From: Kibdelosporangium aridum | GTDB taxonomy: Bacteria; Actinomycetota; Actinomycetes; Mycobacteriales; Pseudonocardiaceae | NCBI RefSeq assembly: GCF_900176515.1 | Contig: NZ_FWXV01000007.1 | Location: forward strand, 186,001 to 250,000 | DNA: 64,000 nucleotides | Direction: 5' to 3' | Part shown: piece after piece, positions 15,975-25,287 of the stretch | Position numbering within the stretch: the stretch's first letter is position 1 | Layout of the letters: every line of letters begins with the position of its first letter | Program-made: the position numbers and the translations under genes | Notes under the pieces: model-generated | Told to the model about the DNA's origin: nothing | Databases searched by the model: none | Seen by the model: the letters and a program-made list of their open reading frames with translations, nothing else

Positions 15975-18071
15975 GTGTCCGTAGACGACATCACCCGCCT
16001 GACCACAGCAAACGTTCCGGCTGACTGGACGGACCTCGACAAGCGGGCGGTCGACACGGCCCGCGTGCTGGCAGCCGAGGCCGTGCAGAACACCGGCAAC
16101 GGGCACCCAGGCACCGCCATGAGCCTCGCACCGCTGGCGTACGCGTTGTTCCAGCGCGTCATGCGCCACGACCCGGCGGATCCGGACTGGGTCGGCCGTG
16201 ACCGGTTCGTCCTCTCGGCCGGCCACTCCAGCCTCACGCTGTACCTGCAGCTGTTCCTGTCCGGTTACGGCCTGGAGATCGAGGACATCGAGCAGCTGCG
16301 CAAGTGGGGCTCCAAGACCCCTGGTCACCCGGAGCACGGCCACACCCGCGGTGTGGAGATCACCACCGGGCCGCTGGGCCAGGGCCTGGCCTCCGCGGTC
16401 GGCATGGCGATGGCCGCCCGCCGTGAGCGTGGCCTGTTCGACCCGGACGCGGCGCCCGGCGAGAGCCCGTTCGACCACCACATCTTCGTGATCGCGTCCG
16501 ACGGTGACATCGAGGAGGGCGTCACCTCCGAGGCGTCCTCGCTGGCCGGGACGCAGCAGCTGGGCAACCTCACGGTGATCTACGACGACAACAAGATCTC
16601 CATCGAGGACGACACCACGATCGCGCTGTCCGAGGACACCGCAAAGCGCTACGAGGCGTACGGCTGGCACGTCCAGGTCGTCGACAGCGGCGAGAACGTC
16701 ACCGGCATCCTCGAGGCCCTGGAGAAGGCCAAGGCCGAGACCGCGCGCCCGTCCTTCATCCTGCTGCGCACGATCATCGGCTTCCCCGCCCCCAACAAGA
16801 TGAACACCGGCAAGGCGCACGGCGCCGCGCTGGGCCAGGACGAGGTCGACGCGGTCAAGCAGATCCTCGGCTTCCCCACCGACCAGAAGTTCTTCGTCGA
16901 GCCCGAGGTGCTCGCGCACGCGCGCGAGGTGGTCAAGCGCGGCGAGCAGGCCAAGGCGCAGTGGCAGCCGACGTTCGACGCGTGGGCCAAGGCCAACCCG
17001 GAGCGCAAGGAGCTGTTCGACCGGCTGGTGGCCGGCAAGCTGCCGGAGGGCTGGGCCGCCAAGCTGCCGTCGTGGGAGCCCGACCCGAAGGGCATCGCCA
17101 CCCGCAAGGCGTCCAACGAGGTGCTCAACGCGGTGGCCGACGTGCTGCCGGAGCTGTGGGGCGGTTCGGCCGACCTGGCCGAGAGCAACAACACCACGAT
17201 GAAGGGCGCGGACTCGTTCGGCCCGACGTCCATCGCCACCAAGGAGTGGAACGCCCAGCCGTACGGCCGGACGCTGCACTTCGGTGTGCGTGAGCACGCG
17301 ATGGGCTCGATCCTCAACGGCATCGCGCTGCACGGCCCGACCCGCCCGTACGGCGGCACGTTCCTGGTGTTCAGCGACTACATGCGGCCCGCGGTCCGGC
17401 TTGGTTCGCTGATGAAGACCTCGGCGATCTACGTCTGGACGCACGACTCGATCGGTCTCGGCGAGGACGGCCCGACGCACCAGCCGATCGAGCACCTGGC
17501 CGCGCTGCGCGCGATCCCCGGCCTGACCGTCCTGCGTCCCGGCGACGCCAACGAGACGGCGGCGGCGTGGAAGGCAGCGATCGAGCGGCCGCACGGCCCC
17601 ATCGGTATCGCGCTGACCAGGCAGAACCTGCCGATCCTCGAAGGCACCGACGCGGAGGGCGTGGCCAAGGGCGGTTACGTGCTGGCCGACGCCTCCAACG
17701 GCGAGCCGAAGGTAGTGCTCATCGCCACAGGCTCGGAGCTGCAGATCGCGGCCGAGGCACGGAAGGTCCTCGAGGCCGACGGCGTTGCAACACGTGTGGT
17801 CTCGATGCCGAGTGTGGAGTGGTTCGACGCGCAGGATCAGTCGTATCGCGACCAGGTCATCCCGCCGTCGGTCCGCGCCCGGGTGTCCGTCGAGGCCGGC
17901 ATCGCGCAGCCGTGGCACCGCTTCGTCGGTGACGCAGGCGAGTGCGTCTCCATTGAGCACTACGGCGCGTCCGCCGATTACCAGACTTTGTTCCGCGAGT
18001 TCGGTTTCACGACCGAGGCCGTTGTCGACGCGGCACGGCGCTCGCTCCAGCGAGTGGAGGAAGGCAAGTGA
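15975..18071 (+). CDS. tkt: Transketolase
   Basis: 698 residues. Thiamine-diphosphate enzyme of the non-oxidative pentose phosphate pathway. Visible motifs: NTGNGHPGTAMSLAPLAY, HGHTRGVEITTGPLGQG, the ThDP motif SDGDIEEG to YDDNKISIEDDT, and the pyrimidine-domain segment FGVREHAMGSILNGIALHG. GTG 15975 (VSVDDITRL) is chosen because family proteins begin there; the longer frame has a non-conserved leader. It is first in the operon tkt-tal-pgi-zwf-opcA and overlaps tal by four bases. Confidence 0.96.
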   Translation: MSVDDITRLTTANVPADWTDLDKRAVDTARVLAAEAVQNTGNGHPGTAMSLAPLAYALFQRVMRHDPADPDWVGRDRFVLSAGHSSLTLYLQLFLSGYGLEIEDIEQLRKWGSKTPGHPEHGHTRGVEITTGPLGQGLASAVGMAMAARRERGLFDPDAAPGESPFDHHIFVIASDGDIEEGVTSEASSLAGTQQLGNLTVIYDDNKISIEDDTTIALSEDTAKRYEAYGWHVQVVDSGENVTGILEALEKAKAETARPSFILLRTIIGFPAPNKMNTGKAHGAALGQDEVDAVKQILGFPTDQKFFVEPEVLAHAREVVKRGEQAKAQWQPTFDAWAKANPERKELFDRLVAGKLPEGWAAKLPSWEPDPKGIATRKASNEVLNAVADVLPELWGGSADLAESNNTTMKGADSFGPTSIATKEWNAQPYGRTLHFGVREHAMGSILNGIALHGPTRPYGGTFLVFSDYMRPAVRLGSLMKTSAIYVWTHDSIGLGEDGPTHQPIEHLAALRAIPGLTVLRPGDANETAAAWKAAIERPHGPIGIALTRQNLPILEGTDAEGVAKGGYVLADASNGEPKVVLIATGSELQIAAEARKVLEADGVATRVVSMPSVEWFDAQDQSYRDQVIPPSVRARVSVEAGIAQPWHRFVGDAGECVSIEHYGASADYQTLFREFGFTTEAVVDAARRSLQRVEEGK

Positions 18072-19180
18072 GCAACCAGAAACTGACCGCGCTGACCGGA
18101 TCCGGCGTTTCCATCTGGCTGGACGACCTGTCCAGGGAGCGCCTGAACACCGGCAACCTGGCCGAATTGATCCGGGACTGGAACGTCACCGGGGTCACGA
18201 CCAACCCGACGATCTTCGCCAACGCCCTGAGCAAGGGTGAGGCGTACGACGAGCAGGTACGCGAACTGGCGGCACGTGGCGCGGACGTGGACGCGACCGT
18301 CCGCGAGATCACCACGACCGACGTGCGCAACGCCGCCGACGTGTTCCGTGACGTCTACACCGCCACCAACGGCCTGGACGGCCGAGTGTCCATTGAGGTC
18401 GACCCGCGGCTGGCGCACGACACGGACCGCACCATCGCCGAGGCGCAGGACCTGTGGAAGACGGTCGACCGGCCGAACCTGATGGTCAAGATCCCGGCTA
18501 CGGTCGCCGGTCTGCCCGCGATCACCAAGACGCTGGCCGAGGGCATCAACGTGAACGTCACGCTGATCTTCTCGATTGAGCGCTACCAGGCCGTGATGGA
18601 CGCCTTCATCGAGGGCGTCGAGCAGGCCAAGGCCAACGGGCACGACATCTCCCAGCTGCACTCGGTCGCGTCGTTCTTCGTGTCCCGTGTGGACACCGAG
18701 ATCGACAAGCGGCTCGACAAGCTGGGCACCGAGGACGCCAAGGCGCTGCGCGGCCAGGCCGCGATCGCCAACGCGCGGCTGGCCTACCAGGCCTACCTTG
18801 ACGCGTTCGGCACCGACCGCTGGAAGGCGCTTGCCGACGCGGGCGCGAACGCGCAGCGTCCACTGTGGGCGTCCACCGGCGTGAAGGACCCGTCCTACCC
18901 GGACACCCAGTACGTCGACGAGCTGGTCGCGCCGAACACGGTCAACACCATGCCGGAGAAGACCCTGCACGCGGTGGCCGACCACGGCAAGATCGAGGGC
19001 GACAAGGTCACCGGACGGGCTGAGGAGGCGCAGGAGGTCTTCGACGCGCTGAGCGACTTGGGCATCGACCTTGACGACGTGTTCAAGGTGCTCGAGGACG
19101 AAGGCGTGGACAAGTTCGAGAAGTCCTGGACCGAGCTGCTCGAGACGGTGTCCGGCCAACTGGACAAGGCAAAGGGCTGA
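18068..19180 (+). CDS. tal: Transaldolase
   Basis: 370 residues of the long actinobacterial transaldolase form. Substrate-binding and Schiff-base motifs are present: NVTGVTTNPTIFANALS near the N-terminus and NLMVKIPAT with the catalytic Lys141. It moves a dihydroxyacetone unit between sugar phosphates in the cytoplasm. Its GTG start overlaps the tkt stop (GTGA), and pgi follows eight bases after its stop, consistent with one transcript. Confidence 0.96.
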   Translation: MSNQKLTALTGSGVSIWLDDLSRERLNTGNLAELIRDWNVTGVTTNPTIFANALSKGEAYDEQVRELAARGADVDATVREITTTDVRNAADVFRDVYTATNGLDGRVSIEVDPRLAHDTDRTIAEAQDLWKTVDRPNLMVKIPATVAGLPAITKTLAEGINVNVTLIFSIERYQAVMDAFIEGVEQAKANGHDISQLHSVASFFVSRVDTEIDKRLDKLGTEDAKALRGQAAIANARLAYQAYLDAFGTDRWKALADAGANAQRPLWASTGVKDPSYPDTQYVDELVAPNTVNTMPEKTLHAVADHGKIEGDKVTGRAEEAQEVFDALSDLGIDLDDVFKVLEDEGVDKFEKSWTELLETVSGQLDKAKG

Positions 19181-19188
19181 CGACCTAG

Positions 19189-20793
19189 ATGATCGAGATC
19201 TCCGTCGACATCGTCGACGACAAGCTCGCGGAGGAGACCGCGACGCTGGTCGAGACGCTGGTGGCCGACAAGGTCGCCAGCAAGATCGCGGCACAGGACC
19301 CGACGCTGTGGGGTCCGGACGCGGAGTCCGAGTCGGCGATCCGGCTCGGCTGGACCCAGTTGCACGAGACCTCCCGGCCGCTGCTCGCGCAGATCGACGC
19401 CCTGCGCGCCGAACTGCACGCGGACGGCGTCGATCGGGTCGTGCTCGCCGGGATGGGCGGGTCGTCGCTGGCCCCCGAGGTGATCACAGCGACCGCGGGC
19501 GTTCCGCTTGTCGTCCTGGACACCACCGACCCGGCACAGGTCGCCGACGCACTGGCGGGTGACCTGACGCGGACCGTGCTCGTGGTGTCCTCGAAGTCCG
19601 GCGGGACGGTCGAGACCGACAGCCACCGCCGGATCTTCGAGAAGGCGTTCACCGCGCAGGGCATCGACGCCGCGTCCCGCATCGTCGTGGTCACCGACCC
19701 CGGCTCGCCGCTGGAGAAGCTGGCCACCGACGCGGGCTACCGCAAGGTGTTCCTCGCCGACCCGAACGTCGGCGGGCGCTACTCCGCGCTGACCGCCTTC
19801 GGCCTGGTTCCGTCGGGCCTGGCCGGTGCGGACATCGCGACGCTGCTGGACGAGGCCTCGGCCGCGGCGGCGGTGCTGTCCAAGGACGAGGACACCAACG
19901 CCGGGCTGGTGCTGGGCGCCGCGTTGGGCGTGCGGCACTCGGAAGGTGCCGAGAAGGTCGTCTTCGCCAACACCGACACCAGCGTGAAGGGCTTCCCCGA
20001 CTGGGTGGAGCAGCTGATCGCGGAGTCGACCGGCAAGCAGGGCACGGGTTTGCTGCCCGTCGCCACCGAAGGAACCGACGCGCCGGGCTTCGCCGACGCT
20101 GGTGACGACGCGACCGCGACCGCGATCGGAACGCCTTCGGGCGCGGCTCGCGTGTCGACTTCGGGCTCGCTGGGCGGCCTGTTCCTGTTGTGGGAGTACG
20201 CGACCGCGGTCGCCGGCCGGTTGCTCGGCATCAACCCGTTCGACCAGCCGGACGTCGAGGCGGCCAAGAAGGCCGCGCGGGCACTGCTCGACCAGCCGCC
20301 AGGATCGGACTCCGGCGAGAAACCGTCGCTTGTGGACGGTCCGGTCGAGGTCTACGGCGGTTCCGGCGAGTCGCTTGTGGACGTTCTTCGGTCGTTCGTC
20401 GCATCGACGCCGGAGTTCGGTTACATCTCGGTCCAGGCGTACCTGGACCGGTTGGACGACGCCTCGGCGGCCCTGCTCAGGCCCGAACTGGCCAGGCGCA
20501 CAGGTCTGCAGACGACATTCGGTTGGGGGCCGAGGTTCCTGCACTCGACCGGGCAGTACCACAAGGGCGGCCACCAGAACGGGGTCTTCCTGCAGATCAC
20601 CGGCGCGGTCGAGGACGACCTCGAAGTGCCTGACCGGCCGTACACGCTCGGTGTGTTGCAGCGCGCGCAGGCGTTGGGCGACGGCCAGGTGCTCAAAGAG
20701 CACGGTCGTCCGGTGCTGCGGCTGCACCTGACCGACCGGGCGGCTGGCCTTGCCCACCTCGTGAAAGCCGTGCAGGAGGTAGAACGGCCGTGA
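19189..20793 (+). CDS. pgi: Glucose-6-phosphate isomerase
   Basis: 534 residues with SIS domains. Phosphosugar contacts: LAGMGGSSLAPEV and VSSKSGGTVETDS. The later region SGRLLGINPFDQPDVEAAKKAAR (shown without its first residues) and the C-terminal YHKGGHQNGVF match the divergent isomerase found in pentose-phosphate operons of actinomycetes, rather than the classical long enzyme. It links glycolysis to zwf, which overlaps its end by four bases. The cytoplasmic reaction is glucose 6-phosphate to fructose 6-phosphate. Confidence 0.93.
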   Translation: MIEISVDIVDDKLAEETATLVETLVADKVASKIAAQDPTLWGPDAESESAIRLGWTQLHETSRPLLAQIDALRAELHADGVDRVVLAGMGGSSLAPEVITATAGVPLVVLDTTDPAQVADALAGDLTRTVLVVSSKSGGTVETDSHRRIFEKAFTAQGIDAASRIVVVTDPGSPLEKLATDAGYRKVFLADPNVGGRYSALTAFGLVPSGLAGADIATLLDEASAAAAVLSKDEDTNAGLVLGAALGVRHSEGAEKVVFANTDTSVKGFPDWVEQLIAESTGKQGTGLLPVATEGTDAPGFADAGDDATATAIGTPSGAARVSTSGSLGGLFLLWEYATAVAGRLLGINPFDQPDVEAAKKAARALLDQPPGSDSGEKPSLVDGPVEVYGGSGESLVDVLRSFVASTPEFGYISVQAYLDRLDDASAALLRPELARRTGLQTTFGWGPRFLHSTGQYHKGGHQNGVFLQITGAVEDDLEVPDRPYTLGVLQRAQALGDGQVLKEHGRPVLRLHLTDRAAGLAHLVKAVQEVERP

Positions 20794-22316
20794 GCACATG
20801 GCAGAACCCGCTACGCGACGAGCGGGACAAGCGGCTGCCGCGCATCGCCGGTCCGTGTGGCCTGGTGATCTTCGGAGTCACCGGAGACCTGTCGCGCAAG
20901 AAACTGATGCCCGCGATCTACGACCTGGCCAACCGCGGCCTGTTGCCGCCGGGCTTCGCGCTGACCGGCTTCGCCCGCCGTGAGTGGGAGAACGAGGACT
21001 TCGCGCAGGTCGTCTACGACGCGGTCAAGGAGCACGCGCGGACCCCGTTCCGCCAGGAGGTCTGGGACCGGCTGGCCGAGGGAATCCGGTTCGTGCAGGG
21101 CTCGTTCGACGACGACGAGGCGTTCGACCGGCTCGCCGAGACCGTCCGTCAGCTCGACGACGAACGCGGCACGGGCGGCAACCACGCGTTCTACCTGTCG
21201 ATCCCGCCTGCGGCGTTCCCCGTGGTGTGCAAGCAACTCGCGCGCTCCGGACTGGCCCACCAGGACGGTGAGAGCTGGCGCCGGGTGGTGATCGAGAAGC
21301 CGTTCGGGCACGACCTGGAGAGCGCGCGTGAGCTCAACCAGATCGTCAACGAGGTCTTCCCCGAGGAGTCGGTGTTCCGCATCGACCACTACCTCGGCAA
21401 GGAGACCGTGCAGAACATCCTGGCGCTGCGGTTCGCCAACCAGCTCTACGAGCCCATCTGGAACGCCAACTACGTCGACCACGTGCAGATCACCATGGCC
21501 GAGGACATCGGCCTCGGCGGCCGCGCGGGGTACTACGACGGCATCGGCGCGGCACGTGACGTCATCCAGAACCACTTGCTGCAGCTGATGGCGTTCACCA
21601 CGATCGAGGACCCGGTGTCGTTCTCGCCGCAGTCGCTGCGCACCGAGCGGATCAAGGTCCTGTCGGCGACCAAGCCGGCCGAGCCGTTCGCCGAGACGAC
21701 CGCACGCGGCCAGTACACCGGCGGCTGGCAGGGCGGCAAGAAGGTACCCGGCCTGCTGGAGGAGGAAGGCTTCCCTCCGGACTCCAAGACCGAGACCTTC
21801 GCCGCGATCACCCTCGAGGTGAACACCCGGCGCTGGGCAGGCGTGCCGTTCTACCTGCGCACCGGCAAGCGGCTGGGCCGCAGGGTCACCGAGATCGCGG
21901 TGATGTTCAAGCGCGCGCCGCACCTGCCGTTCGACCAGACCTCCACCGAGGAACTCGGCCAGAACGCGGTGGTCATCCGGATCCAGCCGGACGAGGGCAT
22001 CACCATCCGGTTCGGCTCCAAGGTGCCGGGCTCGACGATGGAGGTCCGCGACGTCACGATGGACTTCAGCTACGGCAGGGCGTTCACCGAGTCGTCGCCG
22101 GAGGCCTACGAGCGGCTGATCCTCGACGTGCTGCTCGGCGAGCCGTCGCTGTTCCCGGTGGCCGACGAGATCGAGCGGTCGTGGGAGATCCTCGACCCGA
22201 TCCTGGAGCACTGGGCCCAGCAGGGCAGGCCGGACCCGTACGCGCCGGGTGAGTGGGGCCCGCCGTCGGCCGAGAAGATGCTCGACCGCACCGGCCGCAC
22301 CTGGAGGCACCCGTGA
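20790..22316 (+). CDS. zwf: Glucose-6-phosphate 1-dehydrogenase
   Basis: 508 residues. The NADP site is VIFGVTGDLSRKKLMPAIY, and the active-site motif is RIDHYLGKETVQNIL. It performs the first, NADPH-producing step of the oxidative pentose phosphate pathway. GTG 20790 overlaps the pgi stop, and its own stop overlaps opcA, whose product is needed for assembly or redox control of this enzyme in actinomycetes and cyanobacteria. Full length, no anomalies. Confidence 0.97.
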   Translation: MSTWQNPLRDERDKRLPRIAGPCGLVIFGVTGDLSRKKLMPAIYDLANRGLLPPGFALTGFARREWENEDFAQVVYDAVKEHARTPFRQEVWDRLAEGIRFVQGSFDDDEAFDRLAETVRQLDDERGTGGNHAFYLSIPPAAFPVVCKQLARSGLAHQDGESWRRVVIEKPFGHDLESARELNQIVNEVFPEESVFRIDHYLGKETVQNILALRFANQLYEPIWNANYVDHVQITMAEDIGLGGRAGYYDGIGAARDVIQNHLLQLMAFTTIEDPVSFSPQSLRTERIKVLSATKPAEPFAETTARGQYTGGWQGGKKVPGLLEEEGFPPDSKTETFAAITLEVNTRRWAGVPFYLRTGKRLGRRVTEIAVMFKRAPHLPFDQTSTEELGQNAVVIRIQPDEGITIRFGSKVPGSTMEVRDVTMDFSYGRAFTESSPEAYERLILDVLLGEPSLFPVADEIERSWEILDPILEHWAQQGRPDPYAPGEWGPPSAEKMLDRTGRTWRHP

Positions 22317-23263
22317 TCATCGACATGCCCACGACGAACACGGCGAAGGTGAACGCCAAGATCGTCGAGCTCCGTCAGCAGGGCGGCGCGGTCGCGCTGG
22401 GCCGCGTGCTCACGCTCGTGATCGTCACCGACGACGGGGAGAAGACCGAGGAAGCGATCGAGGCGGCCAACGAGGCCAGCCGTGAGCACCCGTGCCGCGT
22501 GATCGTGGTGGCCAAGGGCGCCCGCGAGGCCGCGCCGCGCCTGGACGCGCAGATCCGCGTCGGCGGTGACGCGGGCGCGTCCGAGGTCGTCGTCCTGCGG
22601 ATCTACGGCGAGCTCGTCGAACACGGCGAGACGTGCGTGATCCCGTTGCTGCTGCCGGACGCACCGGTGGTGGCGTGGTGGCCGTTCGAGTCACCGGAGA
22701 AACCGGCCGAGGACCCGATCGGCCAGCTGGCGCACCGCCGGATCACCGACGCGGCAACGGACAAGGACCCCGTACGGGCGCTGGAGCACCGTCGGTCCAC
22801 CTATTCGGACGGCGACACCGACCTCGCGTGGACACGGCTTACCCAGTGGCGCGCCTACCTGGCCGCGGCACTGGACTTGCCGCCGTACGAGGAGATCACC
22901 GGCGCGACCGTCGCGGGTGCGACCGATTCGCCGTCGACGGACCTGCTGGCCGGTTGGCTGGCGGCGTACCTGAAGATCCCGGTCCGCCGGGTGCCGCCGG
23001 AGAAGAACGCGCCGGGCATCAACTCTGTTGTGCTGGAACGCAAATCCGGCCCGGTCTCGTTGACGCGGCCGGACGGCAAGGTCGGCATCCTGCGCCAGCC
23101 CGGTCAGCCCGACCGCCGCGTGGCGCTGGCGCGCCGCAACGTGAAGGACTGCCTGGTGGAAGAGCTGCGCAGGCTCGACCCCGACGAGATCTACGAGGCC
23201 ACGCTGCAGGGCCTCGCCCAGGTGAACGTCAACACCGAAGAGCCAGTGTCAGCCGATGCCTGA
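22313..23263 (+). CDS. opcA: Glucose-6-phosphate dehydrogenase assembly protein
   Basis: 316 residues. Recognisable OpcA features: TLVIVTDDGEKTEEAIEAANEASREHPCRVIVV in the N-terminal half, VIPLLLPDAPVVAWWPFESP in the middle and a basic C-terminal region LRQPGQPDRRVALARRNVKDCL. Role: activating partner of Zwf. GTG 22313 overlaps the zwf stop. The usual next gene, pgl, is missing here and found at 30103. The gene's 3' end overlaps a convergent membrane gene by 15 bases. Confidence 0.95.
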   Translation: MIIDMPTTNTAKVNAKIVELRQQGGAVALGRVLTLVIVTDDGEKTEEAIEAANEASREHPCRVIVVAKGAREAAPRLDAQIRVGGDAGASEVVVLRIYGELVEHGETCVIPLLLPDAPVVAWWPFESPEKPAEDPIGQLAHRRITDAATDKDPVRALEHRRSTYSDGDTDLAWTRLTQWRAYLAAALDLPPYEEITGATVAGATDSPSTDLLAGWLAAYLKIPVRRVPPEKNAPGINSVVLERKSGPVSLTRPDGKVGILRQPGQPDRRVALARRNVKDCLVEELRRLDPDEIYEATLQGLAQVNVNTEEPVSADA

Positions 23264-23794
23264 TTGGTGAGAGCCGGTGGGGTGTCCGCCCCACCGGCTT
23301 TCTGTTGCCTGCTTGGACTGTGCGATCCGGGCCCGCTGCCGGCCGTTGGCCGGCACCACGACGAAGATCATCACCAGCGCGAACAACACCAGGAACACGC
23401 TGCTCCAGCCAGGAGTGCGGCCGTCGACCAAGGCCAGGATTCCCCCTGTCGCGCCCAGCGCGAACATCAGCCCGAACACGATCCGCAGCCACATATGCGA
23501 GAACGGGACTGCGAGAATGGCGCTCGCCTGCTCGACCAACGGGCGCGCCAGTTCGGGGTCGTCCATCGGTTCGCCACGGCGCATGGTCCGCAAGACGCGT
23601 TTGCGTTGAACGCGATCGAGTCCTTTGAACGCTCTGGATCCCCACAGATTCCGCATGAGCGCGGCCATCACGCCACCGTAGGCCACGCCGCCGATCACAC
23701 CGGCCCAGATGTCGTCGTTGAGATACCACATCGCCGCGCCGAACAGCAGGCCCGTCAACAACCCCATCCCGACGACACGCGCAATACGCGACAC
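23249..23794 (-). CDS. Four-helix membrane protein, paralogue 1 of a tandem array
   Basis: 181 residues. Two hydrophobic helices (about 5-50), a central charged loop with RRGEPMDDPELARPLVEQAS, two more helices (about 100-150), and a basic tail GRQRARIAQSKQATESRWG. No known family. The two genes upstream (23903-24406 and 24403-24927) share the same layout and the loop motif R-R-G-x-P-x-D-D-P-x-L-A, so this is a tandem family. The C-terminal codons overlap both opcA and the opcA terminator. Confidence 0.75.
   Translation of the reverse strand: MSRIARVVGMGLLTGLLFGAAMWYLNDDIWAGVIGGVAYGGVMAALMRNLWGSRAFKGLDRVQRKRVLRTMRRGEPMDDPELARPLVEQASAILAVPFSHMWLRIVFGLMFALGATGGILALVDGRTPGWSSVFLVLFALVMIFVVVPANGRQRARIAQSKQATESRWGGHPTGSHQSGIG
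23272..23306 (+). terminator. Terminator of the tkt-opcA operon, inside the convergent gene
   Basis: AGCCGGTGGGG, loop TGTCCG, CCCCACCGGCT, then TTTCTGTT. It begins eight bases after the opcA stop and lies within the last codons of the convergent membrane gene. Confidence 0.8.
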
Positions 23795-23902
23795 ACCATC
23801 ACTCCTCTGCGGACAGTCTGTTCTCCGTCACGGACAACGATTCGCGAACCCGCGTCCGTGTCCTGCCGATCAACGAGCACAGCGGCCCGACCACGTAGGG
23901 CA

Positions 23903-24406
23903 TCACGGGCCTCGCAGGGCTTCGGTCTTGCGTACCGAGCGGGCGACCCGATCACGCTGCCGATGGCTGAACGGCATGAACACGAGTTCCGCCACCAACG
24001 CGATCCCCAGGAACGGCAAGCCATACGTGACACCGCGATCGACGTCTATCAGCCCGAACACCGCTGCTGCCACCATACCGACAAGCACCAGCCCCAACAC
24101 GGCACTGATGGCTTTCGGCGCGATCGGCGCCGCGAGAATCGCTTTGCCGTAATCGATCAGCGCGGGTGCCAACTTCGGATCGTCCATCGGCATTCCGCTG
24201 CGCAACGCGCGACGCACCCGTTTGCGCTGCTTCGCACCGAGCCGGGACATCGCAGGCGAACCCCAGACATGCCGGAGCACCACGGCCACACCCAAGCCAT
24301 AGCCGACACCACCCACCACACCGGCCCACACGCCGTTGGTCAGCCCGAAAACGAGACCAACCACAACGCCGACCAGCAACCCCAACCCCATGACCCGCTT
24401 CATCAC
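23903..24406 (-). CDS. Four-helix membrane protein, paralogue 2
   Basis: 167 residues with the same plan as its neighbours: helices MGLGLLVGVVVGLVFG and VWAGVVGGVGYGLGVAVVL, a loop with RSGMPMDDPKLAPALIDYG, two further helices, and a basic tail RDRVARSVRKTEAL. The stop region overlaps the start side of paralogue 3 by four bases (24403-24406), so translation is coupled. Function unknown; the repeated acidic motif in the cytoplasmic loop is the best candidate for a functional site. Confidence 0.75.
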   Translation of the reverse strand: MMKRVMGLGLLVGVVVGLVFGLTNGVWAGVVGGVGYGLGVAVVLRHVWGSPAMSRLGAKQRKRVRRALRSGMPMDDPKLAPALIDYGKAILAAPIAPKAISAVLGLVLVGMVAAAVFGLIDVDRGVTYGLPFLGIALVAELVFMPFSHRQRDRVARSVRKTEALRGP

Positions 24407-24927
24407 GAGTCATTCCCTTGTAGACGGTCCTCGGTCAGCCGCAACGACTGCTCGACCAAGCCACGCCTGCTCCCGCTGAGCCACACGTATGTGAGGAACA
24501 GCAAGGCGAGCAAGAACAACGGCATGCCGACCACCAGGCTCCGCAGACCGAGTTGCGGAATGGCGAAGCCCGTAGCCACGGCACCGAATGCGAAAAACAC
24601 GCCGGCGACGATCAGGCTGCCCTTTGGCATCACCGGGTTCGCGAGAATGTCGTTGGCGCGTTCGACCAACGCGGGCGCGAGTTTCGGATCGTCCACCGGT
24701 TCGCCGCGCCTCAGCCTGCGTCGAATCTCCTGTCGTTGCCGCTGGTTCAGGTCATCCATCGCCGACGAGTCCCGGTCCATGAGACCGAGGATCACGGCGC
24801 CGATGCCCCAGATCACGCCGTTCACGATCCCGGCCACGACATCGTCCCGCACCAAGCCGTACACCACACCCGCCAGCACGGCGACGACCGAGGCAGCTAC
24901 GAGTAATCGGCCAATGCGCCTTGCCAT
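24403..24927 (-). CDS. Four-helix membrane protein, paralogue 3
   Basis: 174 residues from ATG 24927, which follows an AGGAGGG ribosome site. It has two N-terminal helices, a loop with RRGEPVDDPKLAPALVERAN, two more helices and a charged tail. The motif and order match paralogues 1 and 2. It is the first gene of this three-gene minus-strand run. No catalytic residues are visible. It may be a small integral membrane regulator or channel-like protein; I do not assign a role. Confidence 0.75.
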   Translation of the reverse strand: MARRIGRLLVAASVVAVLAGVVYGLVRDDVVAGIVNGVIWGIGAVILGLMDRDSSAMDDLNQRQRQEIRRRLRRGEPVDDPKLAPALVERANDILANPVMPKGSLIVAGVFFAFGAVATGFAIPQLGLRSLVVGMPLFLLALLFLTYVWLSGSRRGLVEQSLRLTEDRLQGNDS

Positions 24928-25034
24928 AGTCCCTCCTAGGGCAAGGGGTACCCACAAATCGGCTACAAGCTCGCCTAGTTCCCCGCACTGACCGGCAAGC
25001 CCGATCCGCGATCACGACTGAGGCGGTCTGCACT

Positions 25035-25170
25035 TCACCGTTGTTCACCCGCCGATGCCTGGCCCCACACCGCTTCGGTCGCTTGCTTCGACTGTGCGAC
25101 CCGTTCCCGCCTACGGACACCCGCCGGAACCATGACGAAGATCCAGAACAGGCCGGCTCCGGCCATCACC
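25035..25170 (-). pseudogene. Remnant of a fourth membrane paralogue (C-terminus only)
   Basis: The minus-strand frame ending at 25035 reads GLFWIFVMVPAGVRRRERVAQSKQATEAVWG, shown here as a continuous homology to paralogue 1, whose end is VFVLFALVMIF-like then VVVPANGRQRARIAQSKQATESRWG. Shared core: VP-A-x-R-x-R-x-R-x-AQSKQATE-x-x-WG. No N-terminal helices, central loop or plausible start remains, so this is a truncated gene copy. It sits directly upstream of the lon control region. Confidence 0.7.
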
Positions 25171-25198
25171 GGCCTATGCCATGACCAGACCTGTGAAC

Positions 25199-25212
25199 GT
25201 TCGCTCTGGGCG
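25199..25212. promoter_or_regulatory. ClgR-type binding site upstream of lon
   Basis: GTTCGC, five bases, GCG, an exact match to the ClgR box described for Streptomyces lon and clp promoters. It is 76 bases before the chosen lon start. Confidence 0.65.
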
Positions 25213-25241
25213 ATCCCCGGAATTGTTCGTCGATCGACGTA

Positions 25242-25262
25242 GTTGAGCTGATCAGACTCAAT
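25242..25262. promoter_or_regulatory. HAIR-like (HspR) inverted repeat upstream of lon
   Basis: GTTGAGC, seven bases, ACTCAAT. The HspR consensus is CTTGAGT-N7-ACTCAAG; 11 of 14 positions match, and the spacing is exact. It lies 25 bases upstream of the lon start. Confidence 0.6.
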
Positions 25263-25287
25263 CTTCTTTGTAGAGGGTGTGACAGCC

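Noticed and set aside
15648..17960. Very long minus-strand open frame across the transketolase gene
   Set aside because: It is a composition effect opposite tkt; the product is Arg/His/Gln-rich without domains, while the plus-strand product is a full transketolase.
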